Source of the DNA: Citrobacter sp. Res13-Sevr-PEB04-36
GTDB lineage: Bacteria > Pseudomonadota > Gammaproteobacteria > Enterobacterales > Enterobacteriaceae
Assembly (NCBI RefSeq): GCF_015672735.1
Contig: NZ_JADABY010000055.1
Coordinates: 58,450 to 122,449, forward strand
Direction: 5' to 3'
DNA length: 64,000 nucleotides
The notes below the pieces were generated by a model. The model did no database searches, had not been told where the DNA came from, and was given only the letters and a program-made list of their open reading frames with translations. The position numbers were made by a program, and so were the translations under genes. Each line of letters begins with the position of its first letter. Position 1 is the stretch's first letter. Of the stretch, positions 50,727 to 60,237 are shown piece by piece.

Positions 50727-51593
50727 TTATTCTGCTTCTTCTTGTTCTGCGGCTTGTTTGAGTTTGCGGTATTCACCGAGAGTGACAGTTATTTCCGCGC
50801 CTAGCAAGACGATACACCACGTCCAGTATACCCAGACGAATAAAATGGGGATCACCGCCAGCACGCCGTAAATCAACTGATAAGACGGAAACATCGTGAT
50901 ATAGAGCGCAAATCCTTTCTTCCCGGCTTCGAACAACACAGCAGCGACAAAAGCGCCAATCACCGCATCGCGATTAGGTACACGCGTGGTGGGCACAATG
51001 CTGTAAAGCAGCCAGAACGAGAGCCAGGAGAGCACCAGCGGTAGCACCCTCAGGACGTTATCGATAACAGTATTGAGTTCACTGGCCCAGCGCAGGGACA
51101 AAAGATAAGAGCTGATCGCCAGGCTGGCACCCGCCAGCAGCGGGCCCAGCGTTAAAATCATCCAGTAGACAGCAAAAGAGTAAACTTTGGGTCGTGTGCG
51201 TTTGCTTCGCCAAATGGTATTCAACGCGCTATCGATGGCATACATCAGCAACAGCGCAGTCACAATCAGCCCACACGCGCCGACGGCCGTCATTTTGTTC
51301 GAGTTAGCAACAAACTGTTCGATATAGCGCTGAATTACGTCGCCAGTAGCCGGAATAAAATTAGCGAAAATAAAATGCCGCAGCTGGATACTAACGTCAG
51401 AAAACATAGGGAATGCGGCGAAAAGAGCAAAAACGACGGCAATAAGCGGCACTAGCGAGAGCAACGAGACGTAAGCCAGGTTGCCCGCCAACGTCGTCAT
51501 GTTGTCCTCATCAATGCGTTGCCATAATAACTTCAACCAGGCCCGTACAGGACGCGTATGATGCCTGGCTTTTTGGTGCACGTTTTTTAGCAT
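50727..51593 (-). CDS. yihY: UPF0761/YihY inner-membrane protein
   Basis: YihY is a 288-residue inner-membrane protein with about six helices (YihY/BrkB family). Early reports called it RNase BN, but that activity belongs to another protein. Visible features are [21 protein letters not shown] near 33-53 and the C-terminal [16 protein letters not shown], typical of the family. The start overlaps the end of yihX by seven bases. The function is unknown. Confidence 0.92.
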   Translation of the reverse strand: MLKNVHQKARHHTRPVRAWLKLLWQRIDEDNMTTLAGNLAYVSLLSLVPLIAVVFALFAAFPMFSDVSIQLRHFIFANFIPATGDVIQRYIEQFVANSNKMTAVGACGLIVTALLLMYAIDSALNTIWRSKRTRPKVYSFAVYWMILTLGPLLAGASLAISSYLLSLRWASELNTVIDNVLRVLPLVLSWLSFWLLYSIVPTTRVPNRDAVIGAFVAAVLFEAGKKGFALYITMFPSYQLIYGVLAVIPILFVWVYWTWCIVLLGAEITVTLGEYRKLKQAAEQEEAE

Positions 51594-52186
51594 AACACCG
51601 TCGCGAAATAGTCAGGTATGGTCGTTTTATCAACAACCAGGATGCTGGTGATCCCTAACTGGTTAGCCCCTTCAATATTATCGGCGTTGTCATCAAAAAA
51701 GACCGTATCTGCGGCAGAAAAACCTTCGGACTGCAGGACATGCTGGTAAATCCGCGCTTCCGGTTTACGCATGCCGAGTTCCTGAGAAAGATAGATATGG
51801 TCCGCAGCCTGGCGAACTTCTGGATACTCATCCGGCCAAAATGTCGTATGCAGGCGGTTGGTATTCGACAGCACCACGACACGATGCCCCTGCTCGCGCA
51901 ATTTATGCATGATGTCGATGACGTCGGGGCGTAGCGCAACAAAAACGGCCTGCCAGCCATGGGAAAATTGTTCGTAACTCAACGGCAGCGCCATGTCGTG
52001 GCACAGCGCCTCGGCAAACGCCTCATCAGTTATTTCACCCCGCTCATGCTGGCGAAAAGCCTCCCCCATGGTGAAACTTTGCTTTAGCGAAGCCAGCGGT
52101 ACGCGGCTCAGATCGCTCCATGTGCCTAACACGCGATTGAAGTCGATATCAACAATCACATTACCCAAATCAAAGATATAGAGCAT
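51587..52186 (-). CDS. yihX: HAD-family phosphatase YihX (alpha-D-glucose-1-phosphatase)
   Basis: YihX is a cytoplasmic haloacid-dehalogenase-like phosphatase. In E. coli it hydrolyses alpha-D-glucose 1-phosphate and other sugar phosphates. The 199-residue protein has motif [12 protein letters not shown] at 5-15, motif [10 protein letters not shown] near 108, motif III Lys in [10 protein letters not shown] near 148 and the acidic motif [10 protein letters not shown] near 170. The start MLYIFDLG at 52186 is chosen over earlier ATGs because it begins the HAD fold. It is the first gene of the yihX-yihY-dtd-yiiD group. Confidence 0.93.
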   Translation of the reverse strand: MLYIFDLGNVIVDIDFNRVLGTWSDLSRVPLASLKQSFTMGEAFRQHERGEITDEAFAEALCHDMALPLSYEQFSHGWQAVFVALRPDVIDIMHKLREQGHRVVVLSNTNRLHTTFWPDEYPEVRQAADHIYLSQELGMRKPEARIYQHVLQSEGFSAADTVFFDDNADNIEGANQLGITSILVVDKTTIPDYFATVLC

Positions 52187-52291
52187 GTCCTTCTCCTTAC
52201 TCGCCATGGATGAATAACTGTAGCGGGAAAGGAGAAGTTTGACTATGCGTGCGTGATGGCTTTGACGTTTCCGAGCCATCACGAGAGGGGA

Positions 52292-53095
52292 TCACATTGC
52301 CAGAGCGTCATCCTGGGAAGGACTCACCTGCACAATTTCCACCTGCTGCGACTGGAGCAGATTGTGTAATGCCGGACCGGGATACTCATCAGTAAACAAC
52401 GCCGTCACCTGAGACACGTTACCGATCTCTACCGCTGCGGAAGCCGTATATTTTGTATGGTCCGCAGCCAACAGAATGTGCCGCGAATGGGCCATCATCA
52501 TTTTCACTACGCTGGCTTCGTTGACATCAAATTCCAGCATCGCGCCATCATTTTCTATCGCCCCGACGCTGGTCACCAGATAATCAGCCCGAAAATCAGC
52601 GACAAACGCCGTTGCGGAAGGGCCGATAATCCCGCTGTTGTGTGGACGCAGCGTCCCACCAGGCACCATCACCTCGAAACGCGGATTGTTGTAAAGAATA
52701 TGCGCTACACGCAGGCTGTTGGTGATGATGCGCAAATGATTATGGTTTAACAGCGCCCGCGCCACCTGCTCGACGGTGGTACCGATGGTAATAAACACCG
52801 TTGAACCATCTGGAATATAGTCAGCCACCGCTTCTGCGATGGCTTTTTTCTCTTCTGTCCAGGAGACTTCACGCTGCTCGAACGCCGTATTCACCACGCT
52901 GGAGGCTCTGCCCGCGCCGCCGTGATGACGCGTAATCAATCCCTGTTCGCTTAATTTACGAATATCACGACGTACGGTCTGCGTGGAGACATCCAGCAGG
53001 CTGGCCAGCTCGTCAATATTCATATAACCACGCTCGCTAATCAGCATTAGCAGCTGATCGTGCCGCGGGTTACCGGTCAGTTCGGTAAGACTCAT
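52292..53095 (-). CDS. csqR: DeoR-family repressor of the sulfoquinovose regulon CsqR (YihW)
   Basis: CsqR represses the yih genes, and release by sulfoquinovose pathway sugars is reported for E. coli. The 267-residue protein has a DeoR helix-turn-helix (about 20-58, MNIDELASLLDVSTQTVRRD) and a sugar-phosphate isomerase-like sensor domain with GTTVEQVARALL near 107 and SVGAIENDGAMLEFD near 181. It follows yihV on the minus strand, 33 bases downstream. The start MSLTELTG at 53095 matches E. coli. The C-terminus differs from E. coli in the last 15-20 residues. Confidence 0.94.
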   Translation of the reverse strand: MSLTELTGNPRHDQLLMLISERGYMNIDELASLLDVSTQTVRRDIRKLSEQGLITRHHGGAGRASSVVNTAFEQREVSWTEEKKAIAEAVADYIPDGSTVFITIGTTVEQVARALLNHNHLRIITNSLRVAHILYNNPRFEVMVPGGTLRPHNSGIIGPSATAFVADFRADYLVTSVGAIENDGAMLEFDVNEASVVKMMMAHSRHILLAADHTKYTASAAVEIGNVSQVTALFTDEYPGPALHNLLQSQQVEIVQVSPSQDDALAM

Positions 53096-53128
53096 GAAAT
53101 TTCCTCGAAAAACCATTGCCCTGGCATT

Positions 53129-54025
53129 TTATACAAAAAGTGACAGAAAAGATCGGGTTTGATCACAGTCAGGGATCCCCGCGCGTCCACCCGGGCGCGT
53201 ACATTTCAGCGCTGCGACTCCGCTGGCGAACCTGACGGCATCTTCCATAGCGTTACCGGAAGCCAGGCTGAACGCCAGCGCGCCGTGAAAAACATCTCCA
53301 GCACCGGTAGTATCAACCACATCCACGGCGAATCCAGGCTGATGCTGTAACACATTATTTTTTATCCAGTCACAGCCTTCACTTCCACGCGTCACATACA
53401 CATGTCCGTTTGTGAGTGTTTGTGCTTTTTTTAGTCCAGATTCAGATTCTTTTGTACCGACCAAACGTGCCAACCCCGGTTCAGAGAATGCCGCATGGTC
53501 ACTTAACGCCACCAGCTCACTGATATCCTGTGGCGTTACATCGCCATCCAACACCGTCATTACGCCTGCCCGGCGCGCCAGCGTGAACGCCTGTTTTGCC
53601 CCTTGATGCCAGCGAACATCGGCCAGTACCACGTCCCACTGGGAGAAGTCTATCTCGTTGAGCCAGTCGGCATCTGGAAGTAAGTCCGGGCTGGGATAAT
53701 TAACGATTATCCGCTCTCCCTGCGCATCGACCATTATTGCCGATTGTGAAGAGTTCGCTCCCGTATAGCGCCGGGTATAGCGGGTGTTTACCCCCAGGGA
53801 TTCAAGCTCCGCCAGCAGGCTATTTCCGGTGTCGTCATCGCCCACACGGCCAATAAAGTCCACCTGCGCTCCCAACTTCGCCGCAGCCACTGCCGCCGTT
53901 GCCGCTGGCCCACCGCCCACTTCCGTATAGTGCTTTGCCACATATTTCCCACCTTCAGTTGGTAAACCTTCTACGTAATAGATGCGGTCCATCACGGTAA
54001 TACCCACACAAGCAACACGAATCAT
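53129..54025 (-). CDS. yihV: 6-deoxy-6-sulfofructose kinase YihV
   Basis: YihV phosphorylates 6-deoxy-6-sulfofructose at C1 with ATP, a step in the sulfoglycolytic (sulfo-EMP) pathway. The 298-residue protein belongs to the PfkB/ribokinase family, with catalytic Asp244 in DTTGAGDVFHGA and the N-terminal GGGPAATAAVAAAKLGA near 37-53. It reads away from the divergent yihU-ompL operon, and csqR follows on the same transcript. Confidence 0.96.
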   Translation of the reverse strand: MIRVACVGITVMDRIYYVEGLPTEGGKYVAKHYTEVGGGPAATAAVAAAKLGAQVDFIGRVGDDDTGNSLLAELESLGVNTRYTRRYTGANSSQSAIMVDAQGERIIVNYPSPDLLPDADWLNEIDFSQWDVVLADVRWHQGAKQAFTLARRAGVMTVLDGDVTPQDISELVALSDHAAFSEPGLARLVGTKESESGLKKAQTLTNGHVYVTRGSEGCDWIKNNVLQHQPGFAVDVVDTTGAGDVFHGALAFSLASGNAMEDAVRFASGVAALKCTRPGGRAGIPDCDQTRSFLSLFV

Positions 54026-54191
54026 TAGTCATTCCTCAAATGTTTTGGATGGGATCATTTTAATTTCACAAAATGTTTAAAAAGTGACGGCTGTCAATTT
54101 TTTGACCATAAATTACAAATACGATCAAAAATAGACAGAAAAGACCGATTTTGAATGACAAAAAATGACATCCACGTCTCAGGAGAACGTT
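54026..54191. promoter_or_regulatory. Divergent yihV/yihU control region
   Basis: The 166 bases are strongly AT-rich and carry several TGACA/TGTCA elements: TGACGGCTGTCA (54085-54096), TTTGACC and two ATGACA copies near 54155-54170. GACAGAAAAGACCG at 54134-54147 with TTTGA after it recurs with three changes at 53142-53162, next to csqR. These are candidate CsqR sites in the place where E. coli CsqR acts. The promoter boxes were not resolved. Confidence 0.55.
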
Positions 54192-55088
54192 ATGGCAGTT
54201 ATAGCATTTATCGGATTAGGTCAGATGGGTTCCCCCATGGCGGGCAACCTGCTGAAGCAGGGCCATCAGCTCAGCGTCTATGACGTTAACCCAGATGCCG
54301 TACAGCAGCTGGTTGAAAAAGGGGCTCGCTCTGCCACCAGTCCGGCTGAGGCGGCGAAAGACGCAGAGTTTGTTATCACCATGCTACCAAACGGCGATCT
54401 GGTGCGCAGCGTACTGTTCAGCGAGAAGGGTATCTGCGAAAGCCTCTCCCCGCAGGCGTTAGTGATTGATATGTCGACTATTCATCCGCTGCAAACCGAC
54501 AAGCTGATTGCCGATATGCGAGCCAGGGGCTTGTGCATGATGGATTGCCCGGTCGGACGCACTTCCGATCATGCAGTCGCGGGCACGCTACTGCTGCTGG
54601 CGGGTGGCACGGCAGAACAGGTCGAACGCGCCACACCGCTACTGATGGCGATGGGCAGCGAACTGATTAACGCAGGCGGGCCGGGCATGGGTATTCGCGT
54701 GAAGCTTATCAATAACTACATGAGTATTGCGCTGAATGCCCTGTCTGCCGAAGCCGCCGTGTTGTGCGAGGCGCTCGGTCTCTCCTTCGATGTGGCCTTG
54801 AAAGTGATGAGCGGAACCCCCGCCGGAAAAGGCCACTTCACCACCTCCTGGCCCAACAAAGTGCTGAAAGGCGATCTTTCCCCAGCCTTCATGATCGATC
54901 TGGCCCACAAAGATCTTGGCATCGCGCTGGATGTTGCCAATCAGTTGCATGTACCGATGCCGCTCGGCGCCGCCTCTCGCGAGGTTTATAACCAGGCACG
55001 TGCCGCAGGTCGTGGTCGTGAAGACTGGACCGCCATTCTTGAGCAGGTGCGTAACAGCGCCGGACTGACTGCCAAAGTAAAAATGTAA
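54192..55088 (+). CDS. yihU: 3-sulfolactaldehyde reductase YihU
   Basis: YihU reduces sulfolactaldehyde to 2,3-dihydroxypropane-1-sulfonate (DHPS) with NADH, the last step before export. The 298-residue protein is a beta-hydroxyacid dehydrogenase, with the Rossmann start [16 protein letters not shown] at 6-21, substrate motif DCPVGRTS near 118, [16 protein letters not shown] with catalytic Lys171, and KDLGIA near 240. The start at 54192 has CAGGAG upstream. It is the first gene of the rightward yih operon. Confidence 0.96.
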   Translation: MAVIAFIGLGQMGSPMAGNLLKQGHQLSVYDVNPDAVQQLVEKGARSATSPAEAAKDAEFVITMLPNGDLVRSVLFSEKGICESLSPQALVIDMSTIHPLQTDKLIADMRARGLCMMDCPVGRTSDHAVAGTLLLLAGGTAEQVERATPLLMAMGSELINAGGPGMGIRVKLINNYMSIALNALSAEAAVLCEALGLSFDVALKVMSGTPAGKGHFTTSWPNKVLKGDLSPAFMIDLAHKDLGIALDVANQLHVPMPLGAASREVYNQARAAGRGREDWTAILEQVRNSAGLTAKVKM

Positions 55089-55110
55089 CGACTGTATAAA
55101 GGAAAATTGA

Positions 55111-55989
55111 ATGAACAACTACACCATCAAAGACATTACGCGTGCATCCGGCGGTTTTGCCATGCTGGCAGTCGATCAGCGTGAAGCCATGCGCTTAATG
55201 TTTGCCGCTGCGGGTGCGAAATCCCCGGTCAGCGACAGCGTGCTGACCGATTTCAAAGTGAATGCGGCAAAGATCCTTTCTCCTTATGCCTCAGCCATTT
55301 TAGTGGATCAGCAATTCTGTTACCGCCAGGTGGTGGAACAAAACGCGATAGCCAAAAGCTGCGCCATGATTGTTGCCGCCGATGCGTTTATTCCGGGCAA
55401 CGGTATTCCTGTTGATAGCGTGGTGATTGATAAAAATATCGATCCGCAGGCTGTGAAGCAGGATGGAGCCAAAGCGTTAAAACTGCTGGTGCTGTGGCGC
55501 AGCGATGAAGATGCCCAGCAACGTCTGGATATGGTGAAAGAATTTAATGAGATGTGCCACTCCAGTGGTCTGCTGAGCATTATCGAACCGGTAGTACGTC
55601 CGCCGCGTCGCGGCGATAAGTTCGATCGCGAGCAGGCCATTATCGATGCCGCTAAAGAACTGGGTGACAGCGGTGCCGATCTCTACAAAGTCGAAATGCC
55701 GCTCTACGGCAAAGGCTCTCAGCAAGAGCTTCTCACTGCATCACAGCGCCTGAATGAAAACATCAATATGCCGTGGGTCATTCTCTCCTCTGGTGTGGAT
55801 GAAAAACTGTTCCCTCGCGCAGTTAGCGTCGCCATGACCGCAGGCGCATCCGGCTTCCTGGCCGGGCGCGCGGTCTGGTCATCGGTCGTGGGGCTGCCGG
55901 ATACCGAACTGATGCTGCGCGATGTTTCTGCACCGAAGTTGCAGCGTCTGGGCGATATCGTCGATGAAATGATGGCCCGCCGCCGCTAA
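55111..55989 (+). CDS. yihT: 6-deoxy-6-sulfofructose-1-phosphate aldolase YihT
   Basis: YihT splits sulfofructose 1-phosphate into dihydroxyacetone phosphate and 3-sulfolactaldehyde. The 292-residue class I aldolase has the Schiff-base Lys193 in [13 protein letters not shown] and belongs to the LacD-like group. DHAP enters glycolysis through TpiA, also in this window, and sulfolactaldehyde goes to YihU. Start spacing from yihU is 22 bases, with AAAGGAAAA before the ATG. Confidence 0.96.
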   Translation: MNNYTIKDITRASGGFAMLAVDQREAMRLMFAAAGAKSPVSDSVLTDFKVNAAKILSPYASAILVDQQFCYRQVVEQNAIAKSCAMIVAADAFIPGNGIPVDSVVIDKNIDPQAVKQDGAKALKLLVLWRSDEDAQQRLDMVKEFNEMCHSSGLLSIIEPVVRPPRRGDKFDREQAIIDAAKELGDSGADLYKVEMPLYGKGSQQELLTASQRLNENINMPWVILSSGVDEKLFPRAVSVAMTAGASGFLAGRAVWSSVVGLPDTELMLRDVSAPKLQRLGDIVDEMMARRR

Positions 55990-56004
55990 TACGAGGATGA
56001 AAGA

Positions 56005-57246
56005 ATGAAATGGTTTAACACCTTGAGCCACAACCGCTGGCTGGAACAGGAAACCGACCGCATCTTTAATTTTGGCAAGAACGCGGCGGTACCGACCGGA
56101 TTTGGCTGGCTGGGAAATAGTGGCCAGGTTAGAGCGGACATGGGAACACATCTGTGGATCACCGCCCGCATGCTGCACGTTTATTCCGTTGCCGCATCCA
56201 TGGGTCGCCCTGGCGCGTATCAGCTGGTTAGTCACGGAATTAACGCCCTGAACGGCGCGCTGCGCGACAAACACTACGGCGGCTGGTACGCCTGCGTCAA
56301 TGACGAAGGGGTGATGGACGCCTCCAAGCAGGGCTACCAGCATTTCTTTGTATTACTCGGGGCAGCAAGCGCCGTCACTACCGGTCATCCGCAGGCCCGA
56401 CAGTTGCTCGATGACGCCATCGAAGTAATCGAAAAATACTTCTGGAGCGAAGATGAGCAGATGTGCCTGGAGTCCTGGGATGAAGCCTTCAGCCAGACGG
56501 AAGACTATCGCGGCGGCAATGCCAACATGCACGCAGTTGAAGCCTTCCTGATTGTTTACGACGTTACCCACGACCGTAAATGGCTGGATCGGGCATTGCG
56601 CATCGCCTCGGTGATTATTCACGACGTAGCCCGCAGCGGAGAGTATCGCGTCAACGAGCACTTCGATTCACAGTGGAACCCGATTCGCGATTACAACAAA
56701 GACAACCCCGCGCATCGCTTCCGCGCCTACGGCGGTACGCCGGGCCACTGGATTGAGTGGGGCAGATTGATGCTGCATCTGCACGCTGCGCTGGAAGCCC
56801 GCTTCGAAACGCCTCCCACCTGGCTGCTGGAGGATGCTAAAGGTCTGTTCCACGCCACCATCCGCGATGCCTGGGCTCCCGACGGTGCTGACGGGTTTGT
56901 TTACTCAGTGGGCTGGGACGGCAAACCGATCGTCCGCGAAAGAGTGCGCTGGCCGATAGTCGAAGCCATGGGCACCGCCTACGCCCTGTATACCCTCACC
57001 GGCGATACCCAGTACGAAACCTGGTACCAGACGTGGTGGGATTACTGCATCACCTATCTGATGGATTACGAGACCGGTTCATGGTGGCAGGAGCTGGACA
57101 CCGATAACAAGGTGACCACCAAGGTCTGGGACGGCAAGCAGGATATTTACCACCTGCTGCACTGTCTGGTGATCCCTCGTCTGCCACTGTCTCCGGGACT
57201 TGCTCCGGCGGTTGCTGCCGGTCTTCTGGATATCAACGCAAAATAG
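56005..57246 (+). CDS. yihS: Sulfoquinovose isomerase YihS
   Basis: YihS isomerises sulfoquinovose to 6-deoxy-6-sulfofructose, and acts on mannose and related sugars too. The 413-residue (alpha/alpha)6-barrel protein belongs to the N-acylglucosamine 2-epimerase family. Visible active-site segments are [13 protein letters not shown] near 172-184, [12 protein letters not shown] near 218 and [14 protein letters not shown] near 380, supplying the general acid/base histidines. It lies 15 bases after yihT. Confidence 0.95.
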   Translation: MKWFNTLSHNRWLEQETDRIFNFGKNAAVPTGFGWLGNSGQVRADMGTHLWITARMLHVYSVAASMGRPGAYQLVSHGINALNGALRDKHYGGWYACVNDEGVMDASKQGYQHFFVLLGAASAVTTGHPQARQLLDDAIEVIEKYFWSEDEQMCLESWDEAFSQTEDYRGGNANMHAVEAFLIVYDVTHDRKWLDRALRIASVIIHDVARSGEYRVNEHFDSQWNPIRDYNKDNPAHRFRAYGGTPGHWIEWGRLMLHLHAALEARFETPPTWLLEDAKGLFHATIRDAWAPDGADGFVYSVGWDGKPIVRERVRWPIVEAMGTAYALYTLTGDTQYETWYQTWWDYCITYLMDYETGSWWQELDTDNKVTTKVWDGKQDIYHLLHCLVIPRLPLSPGLAPAVAAGLLDINAK

Positions 57247-57264
57247 GTCACAAGGATAGCAGCC

Positions 57265-58107
57265 ATGCACAGCGGCGGAATAACCATTCATCTTCAGGCG
57301 GGTCACTACCAGGCAAAAATCGTCACGGTTGGCGCAGGGCTGGCAGAACTGACGCACCACGGACGCCATATTGTCGTTCCACATAAGCCGGAAGAGATGC
57401 CGCTGGCGCATCTGGGGAAAATGTTAATCCCCTGGCCCAATCGCGTAGCGAATGGCTGCTATCAGCATAACGGCAAGGCACTTCAGCTTGCCGTCAACGA
57501 CCTTATTTCGCAGAGCGCGATTCATGGACTGTTAGCCTGGCGGGATTGGCAGATTAATCAGCAGTCAGCATCCGAGGTATCACTAACGATTTTTCTGCCG
57601 CCCTCATATGGCTACCCGTTTGCGCTGGTATCAGAGGTAATTTACCGGCTGGATCCCACCGACGGGCTGCACGTTTATATTTGTACGCAGAACGTGGGCG
57701 AGGACACGGCGCCTTATGGTGCAGGGGCACACCCCTATTTGACCTGCAATCTGCAACACATCGACAGCTGTGAATTAACACTGCCGGCGAGCGAAGAAAC
57801 GCATGATGAACGGAATTTCGCTACGCCGCATTTACTCGCGCAAACCGTAATTGATCATACGTTTAGGACCCTGTCACCCGACGCGGGATGGGAAGTCAGA
57901 ATGACCAGCCGTTCGCAAAACATGTCCACCTATTTACGCAGCGATCAGCCCTGGCTGCAGGTGTATACCGGCGAGAAATTAGCAAGGCGTGGCCTGGCTG
58001 TAGAGCCCATGACCTGCCCCCCCGACGCCTTTAACTCCGGGATTAGCCTGATTCATCTCGTGCCCGGAGAAAAACATCAGATGCATTTTTTAATCGGCAG
58101 CGAATAA
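57265..58107 (+). CDS. yihR: Aldose-1-epimerase family mutarotase YihR
   Basis: YihR is a 280-residue galactose-mutarotase-like protein, expected to interconvert the anomers of sulfoquinovose released by YihQ before isomerisation. It has GLLAWRDWQ near 89, His in GAGAHPYLTCNL near 155, and the catalytic Glu region GLAVEPMTCPPDAFNSG near 240. The start is ATG 57265 with AAGGATAG upstream, giving a shorter N-terminus than some E. coli annotations. The next gene is 48 bases away. Confidence 0.9.
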   Translation: MHSGGITIHLQAGHYQAKIVTVGAGLAELTHHGRHIVVPHKPEEMPLAHLGKMLIPWPNRVANGCYQHNGKALQLAVNDLISQSAIHGLLAWRDWQINQQSASEVSLTIFLPPSYGYPFALVSEVIYRLDPTDGLHVYICTQNVGEDTAPYGAGAHPYLTCNLQHIDSCELTLPASEETHDERNFATPHLLAQTVIDHTFRTLSPDAGWEVRMTSRSQNMSTYLRSDQPWLQVYTGEKLARRGLAVEPMTCPPDAFNSGISLIHLVPGEKHQMHFLIGSE

Positions 58108-58155
58108 CAGATTGCCGACAAATTACCGAATTACCCTATATCTACGGAGACGAAA

Positions 58156-60192
58156 ATGAATTCGTTACAACAACGGTCAAGCGCATTAGAACTCACAACC
58201 CTACGGGATGGCTTTGCGCTAACGTATCACCAGCGTCTGATTCTGCGCCATACCTCGCAAACCCCTTGCCTGTGGATTGGCACTGGCGTCGCGGATATTG
58301 ATATGTTTCGCGGCAACTTCAGTGTTAAAGACAAACTGAACGAGAAAATTGCCCTCACGAGTGCCACGGTCAGTGAGTCATCTGACGGCTGGCGGATAGA
58401 TTTCAGCCGCGGTAATACCATCAACGCCACGCTACATATCTCCACCGATGAGCAGGGCCGTCTAAAGCTGGATCTGCAAAACGACGATCTCAGCCACAAC
58501 CGCATTTGGTTACGTCTGGCCGCCAGAGCGGATGATCATATCTACGGCTGCGGCGAACAGTTCTCTTATTTTGATTTACGCGGCAAGCCGTTCCCGCTGT
58601 GGACCAGCGAACAGGGCGTAGGCCGCAACAAAAATAGCTATGTTACCTGGCAGGCGGACTGCAAAGAGAACGCAGGTGGCGACTATTACTGGACCTTCTT
58701 CCCGCAACCGACCTTTGTCAGCACGCAAAAGTACTACTGCCACGTTGATAACAGCTGCTATATGAATTTCGACTTTAGCGCACCGGAGTATCACGAGCTG
58801 GCGCTGTGGGAAGACCAAACCACCCTGCGCTTTGAGTGCGCAGACACGTATATCTCCCTGCTGGAAAAACTGACCGCACTGTTAGGCCGCCAGCCGGAGC
58901 TGCCGGACTGGATTTACGACGGCGTCACGCTCGGTATTCAGGGCGGCACCGAGGTTTGCCAGAACAAACTGGACACCATGCGTAACGCGGGTGTGAAGGT
59001 TAACGGTATCTGGGCGCAGGACTGGTCCGGGATCCGTATGACTTCGTTTGGCAAACGCGTGATGTGGAACTGGAAGTGGAACAGCGACAACTACCCACAA
59101 TTGGACAGCCGCATTCAGCAGTGGAAAGAAGAAGGCGTACAGTTCCTCTCGTACATCAACCCGTACGTTGCCAGCGATAAAGACCTCTGCGCGGAAGCGG
59201 CGGCTCGCGGCTATCTGGCAAAAGATGCCGCTGGCGGTGACTATCTGGTTGAGTTCGGCGAGTTTTACGGCGGCGTGGTCGATCTGACCAACCCGGAAGC
59301 CTACGACTGGTTCAAAGAAGTCATCAAAAAGAACATGATCGAGCTGGGCTGCGGCGGCTGGATGGCGGATTTTGGCGAATATCTGCCGACCGATACGTAT
59401 CTGCACAACGGCGTCAGCGCCGAGATCATGCATAACGCCTGGCCTGCACTGTGGGCGAAGTGTAACTACGACGCGTTACAGGAAACCGGCAAGCTCGGGG
59501 AGATCCTGTTCTTTATGCGTGCGGGTTACACCGGCAGCCAGAAGTACTCCACCATGATGTGGGCTGGCGACCAAAACGTTGACTGGAGTCTCGACGATGG
59601 TCTGGCTTCGGTCGTACCTGCCGCACTGTCGCTGGCAATGACCGGCCACGGCTTGCACCACAGCGATATCGGCGGTTACACCACCCTGTTTGAAATGAAG
59701 CGCACGAAAGAGCTGCTGCTGCGCTGGTGCGACTTCAGCGCCTTTACACCAATGATGCGCACCCACGAAGGCAACCGCCCTGGCGATAACTGGCAGTTTG
59801 ATGGTGATGCAGAAACCATCGCCCATTTTGCCCGCATGACCACCGTGTTCACCACCCTGAAACCGTATCTCAAGCAGGCCGTCGCGCAAAACAGCGCCAC
59901 CGGACTGCCGGTGATGCGCCCACTGTTCCTGCATTATGAAGACGATGCCACCACCTACACCCTGAAATACCAGTATCTGCTGGGTCAGGACCTGCTGGTA
60001 GCGCCAGTTCACGAACAGGGTAAGCGCGACTGGACGCTGTATCTGCCAGAGGACAGCTGGGTCAACGTCTGGACCGGGGAAACTTACCAGGGTGGTGAAA
60101 TCACCGTCGAAGCGCCTATTGGCAAGCCTCCGGTCTTTTATCGCGCGAAGAGTGAGTGGGCATCACTGTTTGCAACTTTACGCAGCATCTAA
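58156..60192 (+). CDS. yihQ: Sulfoquinovosidase YihQ
   Basis: YihQ is a GH31 glycosidase that releases sulfoquinovose from sulfoquinovosyl glycerol and related plant-lipid products. The 678-residue protein keeps the nucleophile Asp405 (GWMADFGEYLP) and acid/base Asp472 (MWAGDQNVDWS). It also has the sulfonate-recognition residues Gln288 (GIWAQDWSG), Arg301 and Trp304 (GKRVMWNW), and Tyr508 (HSDIGGYTT). Length and numbering are identical to E. coli. No signal peptide is seen, so it acts in the cytoplasm. Confidence 0.97.
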   Translation: MNSLQQRSSALELTTLRDGFALTYHQRLILRHTSQTPCLWIGTGVADIDMFRGNFSVKDKLNEKIALTSATVSESSDGWRIDFSRGNTINATLHISTDEQGRLKLDLQNDDLSHNRIWLRLAARADDHIYGCGEQFSYFDLRGKPFPLWTSEQGVGRNKNSYVTWQADCKENAGGDYYWTFFPQPTFVSTQKYYCHVDNSCYMNFDFSAPEYHELALWEDQTTLRFECADTYISLLEKLTALLGRQPELPDWIYDGVTLGIQGGTEVCQNKLDTMRNAGVKVNGIWAQDWSGIRMTSFGKRVMWNWKWNSDNYPQLDSRIQQWKEEGVQFLSYINPYVASDKDLCAEAAARGYLAKDAAGGDYLVEFGEFYGGVVDLTNPEAYDWFKEVIKKNMIELGCGGWMADFGEYLPTDTYLHNGVSAEIMHNAWPALWAKCNYDALQETGKLGEILFFMRAGYTGSQKYSTMMWAGDQNVDWSLDDGLASVVPAALSLAMTGHGLHHSDIGGYTTLFEMKRTKELLLRWCDFSAFTPMMRTHEGNRPGDNWQFDGDAETIAHFARMTTVFTTLKPYLKQAVAQNSATGLPVMRPLFLHYEDDATTYTLKYQYLLGQDLLVAPVHEQGKRDWTLYLPEDSWVNVWTGETYQGGEITVEAPIGKPPVFYRAKSEWASLFATLRSI

Positions 60193-60237
60193 TCAGGCTC
60201 GCCCGCGCGGAAACTCGCGGGCAAATGAGGGATAATC

